A DNA stretch of 27,081 nt, taken from contig JALHVH010000307.1 in the NCBI GenBank assembly GCA_022867105.1, forward strand, positions 1 to 27,081, in the 5' to 3' direction. Origin of the DNA: Candidatus Aminicenantota bacterium. Lineage in GTDB: Bacteria; Acidobacteriota; Aminicenantia; Aminicenantales; Saccharicenantaceae. Below the pieces are notes generated by a model. It saw only the letters and a list, made by a program, of their open reading frames with translations. It made no database searches and was not told where the DNA came from. Made by a program: the position numbers and the translations under genes. This document shows positions 22,479 to 27,081 of this stretch, one piece after another (the stretch's first letter is position 1; every line of letters begins with the position of its first letter).

Positions 22479-23222
22479 GTGAAAAGCTATTTTGAGGAAA
22501 TCCTGAAAAAGGTTTACGAGCACCAGCTTTCCCCCGAGGAGGCCGTCGAACGCCTCAAGGATTATCCCTACCAGGACCTCGAATTCGCCAAGATCGACCA
22601 CCAACGGGAACTCAGGAAAGGCGTCCCGGAGATCATCTACGGTCTGGGCAAAACGGGCCCCCAGATCCTGAAGATCGGGCGGGAGATCATCAGGAAGGGC
22701 GGGAACTTGCTTGTCACGCGTGTCGAGCCTGAGGTCTATCGAGCCCTCAAGGGGAAGATCCCCGGGGCCGTCTATAATCCCGCGGCCAGGACGATCACGA
22801 TGAAGCAAAAGGAGGCCGCGCGGGGCAAGGGGAAGATCGTGGTCATGACCGCGGGGACATCGGACATCCCCGTGGCCGAGGAGGCCTTCGTCACCTGCGA
22901 CATCCTGGGGAACGAGACCGAACGGGTCTATGACGTCGGCGTCGCCGGCCTTCACCGGTTGTTCGGGGAATACGACAGGATCAAACAGGCGCGGGTCGTC
23001 ATCGCCGTCGCCGGAATGGAAGGGGCCCTTCCGAGCGTCGTGGCCGGTCTGGTCAGCGTCCCGGTCATTGCCGTTCCCACCAGCATCGGCTACGGGGCCA
23101 GCTTCAAGGGACTGGCGGCCCTCCTGGCCATGCTCAATTCCTGTCCGGGCGGCGTCGCCGTGGTCAATATCGACAACGGCTTCGGGGCGGCCTACCTGGC
23201 CAGCTCGATCAATCACCTTTAG
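22479..23222 (+). CDS. larB: LarB, nickel-pincer cofactor biosynthesis (pyridinium-3,5-biscarboxylate forming)
   Basis: LarB carboxylates nicotinic acid adenine dinucleotide and hydrolyses it to pyridinium-3,5-biscarboxylic acid mononucleotide, the first step to the nickel-pincer cofactor of lactate racemase-type enzymes. The 247-residue protein has the family N-terminus (LSPEEAVERLKDYPYQDLEFAKIDHQRELRKGVPEIIYGLGK) and a PurE-like C-terminal domain with VMTAGTSDIPVAEEA, YDVGVAGLHRLF, VVIAVAGMEGALPSVVAGL and SIGYGASFKGLAALL. The GTG start is set by the family N-terminus and the -10 box just upstream. An ATG at 22471 leads only to a three-codon frame. larA, larC and larE are not in the window. 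Confidence 0.93.
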   Translation: MKSYFEEILKKVYEHQLSPEEAVERLKDYPYQDLEFAKIDHQRELRKGVPEIIYGLGKTGPQILKIGREIIRKGGNLLVTRVEPEVYRALKGKIPGAVYNPAARTITMKQKEAARGKGKIVVMTAGTSDIPVAEEAFVTCDILGNETERVYDVGVAGLHRLFGEYDRIKQARVVIAVAGMEGALPSVVAGLVSVPVIAVPTSIGYGASFKGLAALLAMLNSCPGGVAVVNIDNGFGAAYLASSINHL

Positions 23223-23244
23223 CCCGTCCGGATGCCCCGGAAAC

Positions 23245-23273
23245 TTGACAAGTTGAGGATGACCCCCTATATT
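23245..23273 (+). promoter_or_regulatory. Strong sigma-70 promoter for dnaG-rpoD (TTGACA-17-TATATT)
   Basis: TTGACA at 23245-23250 is a perfect -35 box. After exactly 17 bases comes TATATT at 23268-23273. Transcription should start near 23280, immediately before the 62-bp palindrome. The only gene on this strand it can serve is dnaG and those downstream. Confidence 0.75.
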
Positions 23274-23281
23274 CTCTATAG

Positions 23282-23343
23282 AAGTAGGGGTCAAACCTAC
23301 TCTTTTGACAAGTTTGTCAAAAGAGTAGGTTTGACCCCTACTT
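23282..23343 (+). repeat. Perfect 30-bp-arm palindrome forming the dnaG mRNA leader
   Basis: Bases 23282-23311 are the exact reverse complement of 23314-23343, with two bases between (arms begin AAGTAGGGGTCAAACCTAC). A further GGGGTCA partner (TGACCCC, 23260-23266) lies upstream, and a degraded half copy lies at 17663-17690. The palindrome starts about where transcription should start and ends one base before the ATG at 23345. The dnaG mRNA would thus begin with a very stable hairpin and show no ribosome site. It resembles REP elements mobilised by RAYT-type transposases; that link is inference. Confidence 0.85.
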
Positions 23344-23344
23344 T

Positions 23345-25078
23345 ATGTCTATAAAAATTATGGAGATTAACGAACAGATCAGGCAGGTCTCTTCCATCGT
23401 CGAGATCGCTTCCCAGTACACCACATTGAAGAGACGGGGCAGGAAACACGTCGGCCTCTGCCCTTTTCACTCGGAAAAGACGCCTTCTTTCACCGTCGAC
23501 GAGGAAAAACAGCTCTTCCACTGCTTCGGCTGCGGGGTCGGCGGGGACGTCTTTTCCCTGGTCATGGAAAAAGAGAACCTGGATTTTCCCGAGGCCTTGA
23601 AGTACCTGGCCGAAAAATACCACGTCCCCCTCCCCCAACAACGGGTCAACCCCCAGGTGCTCAAGCTCGAGGAGAAGATCTTCAAGGTTAACGAGCTGGC
23701 CATCGGCTTCTTCCGCAAGAACCTTTTCAGCACCGAGGAAGGGATGGCGGCCCTGGAATACCTCAAGAAGAGGAAACTCTCCGAGGACACCATCCAGGCG
23801 CTGAAGATCGGCTACGCCATGAACGCCTGGGGTTCTCTCCTCTCCTTCTTTCAGGCGAAGAACGTCCCGGCGACGCTCCTGGAAAAGGCCGGGCTCGTTC
23901 TCCCCGGCAAGAAGAAGGACGAATATTACGACCGGTTCCGGGGGCGGATCGTCTTCCCCATCTTCAGCCTGACGGGCAAGGGAGTAGCCTTCGGCGGCCG
24001 GACCGTCATCGACGCCGAGCCCAAGTACCTGAATTCGCCCGACACGCCCCTCTATTCCAAGGGCAAGCTCCTCTACGGTCTGAACCTCAGCAAGGACGCC
24101 ATCCGCGACGCGGGTGAGGTCCTTTTGGTGGAAGGTTACACGGATTATGCTGCCCTATACCAGGCCGGCATCACCAATGTCGTCGCGTCCCTGGGAACGG
24201 CCCTCACGCCCCATCAGGTCTCTCAGGCCGCCCGCTTCGCCCCGCGGATGATCATCAGCTACGACGGGGACGCGGCCGGCAGGAATGCCTGCGCCCGGGC
24301 CATTCCCCTGTGCCTCGAGAAAGGGATGAACGTCCAAGCCCTCATCCTCCCCGAGGACCTGGACCCCGACGGCTTCCTCAGGAAATACGGCCGCGACCGC
24401 TTCCTCGGGCTGATGAAGAAGAGCCTTCCGGGGCTCAAGTTCCTGATCGACATGTACTCCAGGGGAGTGAAGATGAACGTCCCCGAGGAGAAGGCCAAGG
24501 TCGTCCGGGCCGTCATCAAGGAGATCGAGAAGGTCCCCGATTCCGTGGCCCGCGGCGAGTACGTCAAGCAGACGAGCGAATTCCTGTCGGTGGACGAAGA
24601 ACTGCTCCGGACGATCATCGAGAACAGGCCTCCGGAAAAGGGCGCCGAAGCCGGGGATTTCCTTTCGCCCGCTGAAAAGAGACTCCTCCAGATCCTCTTC
24701 GAGAACAAGGACATGGCCGCCTTCGTTTTCGAGGAGTTCCAGGAGGGGGATTTCCGGGGCCTCAAGAGCGAGCCGGTCCTCACGTTCATTCAGGAATCCT
24801 TCCGGGACGGCCGGGAATGGAGCTTCCACGACCTGAAGGAAAGCGTCAAGGCCCCGGTCCTGGACAGCCTGTCCCGGGCCCTCCAGGAAAGGACCCGGCA
24901 GGCCTCCGTTGAGGAGGCCCGGGACTGCCTGAGGGCGCTCCGAAAAGTCGTTTTTCAGAACCGGTTGAAGGAGCTGCAAGCCGAGATCGCCCGGTCGGAG
25001 AAACAGGGAGAAAAGGAGAAGCTGCTGGGCCTTCTTTACCAGAAACAGGACATCACCAAGCAGATCCTGGCATTGTGA
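23345..25078 (+). CDS. dnaG: DNA primase DnaG
   Basis: Synthesises RNA primers at the replication fork. The 577-residue protein starts with the CHC2 zinc finger (C39, H42, C60, C63: GLCPFHSEKTPSFTV ... HCFGCGVGGD). The catalytic core follows (YYDRFRGRIVFPI, GVAFGGR, KYLNSPDTPLYSKG), with a Toprim domain (VLLVEGYTDYAAL; SYDGDAAGRNA; LDPDGFLRKYG). A C-terminal helical, DnaB-interacting region runs from about 440. The first ATG at 23345 abuts the palindrome. An alternative ATG at 23360 (MEINEQIRQV) also fits the family's short N-terminus. Neither has a Shine-Dalgarno sequence, which is odd for an essential gene. rpoD follows after 22 bp, as in the classic macromolecular-synthesis operon. Confidence 0.96.
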   Translation: MSIKIMEINEQIRQVSSIVEIASQYTTLKRRGRKHVGLCPFHSEKTPSFTVDEEKQLFHCFGCGVGGDVFSLVMEKENLDFPEALKYLAEKYHVPLPQQRVNPQVLKLEEKIFKVNELAIGFFRKNLFSTEEGMAALEYLKKRKLSEDTIQALKIGYAMNAWGSLLSFFQAKNVPATLLEKAGLVLPGKKKDEYYDRFRGRIVFPIFSLTGKGVAFGGRTVIDAEPKYLNSPDTPLYSKGKLLYGLNLSKDAIRDAGEVLLVEGYTDYAALYQAGITNVVASLGTALTPHQVSQAARFAPRMIISYDGDAAGRNACARAIPLCLEKGMNVQALILPEDLDPDGFLRKYGRDRFLGLMKKSLPGLKFLIDMYSRGVKMNVPEEKAKVVRAVIKEIEKVPDSVARGEYVKQTSEFLSVDEELLRTIIENRPPEKGAEAGDFLSPAEKRLLQILFENKDMAAFVFEEFQEGDFRGLKSEPVLTFIQESFRDGREWSFHDLKESVKAPVLDSLSRALQERTRQASVEEARDCLRALRKVVFQNRLKELQAEIARSEKQGEKEKLLGLLYQKQDITKQILAL

Positions 25079-25100
25079 AAAGGAACATGAGGAGTAGCAA

Positions 25101-26723
25101 GTGACATCGGAGAATAAAATCCAGAAAGACGAGGTCCACCAGCTCATCTCCAAGGGCCGCAAGCAGGGCTACCTTCTCTTCGCGGAGATCGACAAGACAT
25201 TCACCGACGAATTGGATTCCGAGGCGAGTTTTTACGACTTCCTGTCGTCCATGGACAACTACGGGATCAAGATCCTGGATTCCCGTCAAAAGGAGGTCAT
25301 CCCGCGCCGGCGCAAGAGCGATCTGGTCTCGCTCCACGGCCTCGAGAGGACGACCGACCCGGTCAAGCTCTACCTCCGCGAGATGGGCAACATCTCCCTG
25401 CTCACCCGGGAGGGGGAGATCGCCATTGCCCGCGAGATCGAACGCGGGGAGAAGTCCATCATCAAGGCCCTGTCCAGGACGCGCATGGTCCTCAACGAGG
25501 TCCTGGCCATCGAGGAAAGGATCAAGGAGAGCCCCACGACCATCCAGGAGATGTTCGACTTCACGGAAGAGGACATCGCCGAAGGCAAACTCGAGGAAAA
25601 AAAGAAACAGATCCTGGGGAAGATCAAGAAGGTCCGGGAGCTCAGCGCCAAGCTCGGCAAGCTCCCGACGGCCAGAAAATACACGATCACGCGCGGTCGT
25701 ATCATCGTCGGGGTCAGCCGGCACATCCGGGAACTCAACCTCCGGACATCCCGCCGGGAGCTGATCATCGAGGACCTTCGGGAGAAGCTCCGGATCATCA
25801 ACGATCTCGAGGATGCTCGGGAGGAGCTCATCCTCCGCCGGAAGTCCAGCCGCCGGAAGAAGGAGGACCCGGCCGTCCAGCAAAAGATCAAGGAGATTAA
25901 TAAGGAGCTCCGCAAGTACAAAGCCGAAATCGGGTTGGACCCCCAGGCCCTGCGCAAGGCGATCCGTTCCATCACGACGGGGAAAAAGATCAGCGACCAG
26001 GCCAAGAAGGAGCTTGTCGCCGCCAATCTGAGGCTCGTGGTCTCCATCGCCAAGAAATACAGCAACCGCGGCCTCCAGTTCCTGGATCTCATCCAGGAAG
26101 GTAACATGGGCCTGATGAAGGCGGTGGACAAGTTCGAGTACCGGAGGGGTTACAAATTCTCGACCTATGCGACCTGGTGGATCCGGCAGGCCATCACCCG
26201 GGCCATCGCCGACCAGGCCCGGACGATCCGTATCCCGGTCCACATGATCGAGACCATCAACAAGCTCATCCGCGTCTCCAGGGCGCTCGTCCAGGAGATC
26301 GGCCGCGAGCCGACCTCGGAAGAGATCGCCATGAAGATGGACATGCCGGTGAGCAAGGTCCGGAAGATCATCAAGATCGCCCAGGAGCCCATTTCTCTCG
26401 AGACCCCCATAGGGGAGGAGGAGGACAGCCACCTGGGCGACTTCATCGAGGACAAGCTCATCCCCTCCCCCCCGGACACGGTCATCCACATCAACCTCCG
26501 GGAGCAGATCGAGGAGGCCCTGAAGTCCCTGACCGACCGGGAGGCCAAGGTCCTCAAGATGCGGTTCGGGCTGGGCGACGGAAACGAGCACACCCTGGAA
26601 GAGGTCGGACAACAGTTCAAAGTCACCCGTGAGCGCATCCGGCAGATCGAGGCCAAGGCCCTGCGGAAGCTCAAGCACCCGAGCCGCAGCCGGAAGCTGA
26701 AGTCGTTCACGAACAACCATTGA
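25101..26723 (+). CDS. rpoD: RNA polymerase primary sigma factor (sigma-70/RpoD)
   Basis: Directs RNA polymerase to housekeeping promoters. The 540-residue protein has region 1.1 (about 10-60), region 1.2 (DPVKLYLREMGNISLLTREGE, 86-106) and a moderate non-conserved insert (about 130-290). Region 2 (309-375) has NLRLVVSIAKKY, LQFLDLIQEGNMGLMKAVDKF and YKFSTYATWWIRQAI; region 3 follows. Region 4 has the -35-binding helix-turn-helix TLEEVGQQFKVTRERIRQIEAKALRKL. The residues that read TTGACA and TATAAT are conserved, matching the promoters seen here. The start is GTG at 25101 with GAGGAG about 7 bases upstream. It shares a transcript with dnaG. Confidence 0.97.
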   Translation: MTSENKIQKDEVHQLISKGRKQGYLLFAEIDKTFTDELDSEASFYDFLSSMDNYGIKILDSRQKEVIPRRRKSDLVSLHGLERTTDPVKLYLREMGNISLLTREGEIAIAREIERGEKSIIKALSRTRMVLNEVLAIEERIKESPTTIQEMFDFTEEDIAEGKLEEKKKQILGKIKKVRELSAKLGKLPTARKYTITRGRIIVGVSRHIRELNLRTSRRELIIEDLREKLRIINDLEDAREELILRRKSSRRKKEDPAVQQKIKEINKELRKYKAEIGLDPQALRKAIRSITTGKKISDQAKKELVAANLRLVVSIAKKYSNRGLQFLDLIQEGNMGLMKAVDKFEYRRGYKFSTYATWWIRQAITRAIADQARTIRIPVHMIETINKLIRVSRALVQEIGREPTSEEIAMKMDMPVSKVRKIIKIAQEPISLETPIGEEEDSHLGDFIEDKLIPSPPDTVIHINLREQIEEALKSLTDREAKVLKMRFGLGDGNEHTLEEVGQQFKVTRERIRQIEAKALRKLKHPSRSRKLKSFTNNH

Positions 26724-26793
26724 CAAGAACGTTTCCTCCCAAGATTGCCGATAGGATCCTTTCTTCGACGTCCTGTCGGCCATTCCCGGTTCA

Positions 26794-26822
26794 TTGACTC
26801 CCAGGCTATTATTTGATATAAG
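26794..26822 (+). promoter_or_regulatory. Promoter for the CAT tRNA (TTGACT-17-TATAAG)
   Basis: TTGACT at 26794-26799 and TATAAG at 26817-26822 are 17 bases apart. Transcription would begin near 26829, just ahead of the tRNA at 26832. The downstream zinc-ribbon gene, 17 bp after the tRNA, may be read from the same start. Confidence 0.65.
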
Positions 26823-26831
26823 AGCGGGCGA

Positions 26832-26903
26832 GGGCCTATAGCTCAGCGGTAGAGCTACCGGCTCATAACCGGCAGGTCCCAGGTTCGAATCCTGGTAGGC
26901 CCA
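26832..26903 (+). tRNA. tRNA with CAT anticodon (elongator Met, or Ile2 if lysidine-modified)
   Basis: 72 bases without CCA. The acceptor GGGCCTA pairs with TAGGCCC, discriminator A. The D arm is GCTC/GAGC. The anticodon arm CCGG/CCGG encloses CTCATAA with CAT at 26864-26866, and the outermost A/C pair of this stem is mismatched. The T arm CCAGG/CCTGG encloses TTCGAAT. The perfect first acceptor pair and lack of a GGG/CCC anticodon stem exclude the initiator tRNA. Telling Met from Ile2 needs comparison with the genome's other CAT tRNAs and with TilS recognition features. Confidence 0.92.
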
Positions 26904-26920
26904 TTTGAGTTGAGGACAAT

Positions 26921-27081
26921 GTGGATATCGACTTCGACAAGCTGATCCAGCTCCAGAACCTTGATTCCGAGATCAAGCACAACACCCTTTTCCTCGAGAA
27001 TATCCCCCGCCTGATAGAGGACATCGATAAGAAGATCCAGGCCGGCTCCCAGGCCGTCGCGGACGCCAAGGAAAAGCTCGC
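26921..27081 (+). CDS. COG1579-like zinc-ribbon/coiled-coil protein, N-terminal part only
   Basis: A GTG at 26921, with TGAGG about 6 bases before it, opens a frame that runs off the window after 53 codons. The visible part (MDIDFDKLIQLQNLDSEIK ... IPRLIEDIDKKIQAGSQAV) is an amphipathic coiled coil. It matches the usual N-terminus of the C4-type zinc-ribbon proteins of COG1579. The zinc ribbon itself would lie beyond the window. Its position after rpoD and a tRNA is in keeping with that family's housekeeping context. The assignment rests on the coiled coil and context only. Confidence 0.65.
   Translation, partial: MDIDFDKLIQLQNLDSEIKHNTLFLENIPRLIEDIDKKIQAGSQAVADAKEKL

Noticed and set aside
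25053..26783. 576-codon minus-strand frame opposite rpoD
   Set aside because: A shadow of rpoD; leucine/aspartate-rich with no fold, whereas rpoD is unmistakable.
26863..27069. Minus-strand frame ending LPGFEPGTCRL
   Set aside because: This ending is the well-known false translation of the antisense of a tRNA T arm; the real features are the tRNA and the COG1579-like gene.

Overview
The window is GC-rich bacterial DNA (by eye about 60% G+C), densely coded on both strands. LpxC shows a lipid A (Gram-negative) envelope. A long soluble Ser/Thr kinase with TolB-like and TPR parts, a TolB-type beta-propeller protein and inositol-phospholipid genes fit Acidobacteria-like lineages such as Candidatus Aminicenantes. 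That placement is an impression from gene content, not a computed result. Promoters can be read by eye and follow an ordinary sigma-70 consensus, for example TTGACA-17-TATATT before dnaG.

Layout. (1) 1-7008, minus strand: an amino-sugar/galactoside utilisation cluster. A secreted GH42-like glycosidase, a ROK sugar kinase and a SIS-domain protein lie in one tight operon, followed by an MFS sugar permease and nagA, which is cut by the window edge. (2) 7072-8766: a CDF metal exporter with three tandem C-terminal dimerisation domains, then tRNA-Leu(TAA). (3) 8767-13127: a stretch of different composition holding a GT87-type membrane glycosyltransferase, a collapsed IS481-like element and the large kinase. 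(4) 13132-19333: a secreted TolB-like propeller protein, inositol-3-phosphate synthase, an ornithine-cyclodeaminase-family protein coupled to an ACT protein, an EamA transporter and a CDP-alcohol phosphatidyltransferase. Together with Ino1, the last of these suggests phosphatidylinositol-phosphate synthesis. (5) 19337-22100, minus: glmU, a small TPR gene and lpxC (UDP-GlcNAc and lipid A supply). (6) 22479-27081, plus: larB, then dnaG-rpoD, a CAT-anticodon tRNA and the start of a COG1579 zinc-ribbon gene.

The most unusual signals are non-coding or degenerate. Two intergenic regions 20 kb apart (2449-2773 and 22163-22425) share a modular multi-hairpin repeat. Each copy is closed by its own, different, inverted repeat. 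A perfect 30-bp-arm palindrome sits just downstream of the dnaG promoter and ends one base before the first dnaG start codon. The GlmU homologue keeps its acetyltransferase residues but lacks key uridylyltransferase residues. The CDF protein carries a triplicated regulatory domain. Some genes (larB, the EamA gene) have -10 boxes so close to the start codon that their mRNAs may be leaderless. No CRISPR array, prophage or defence locus was seen.
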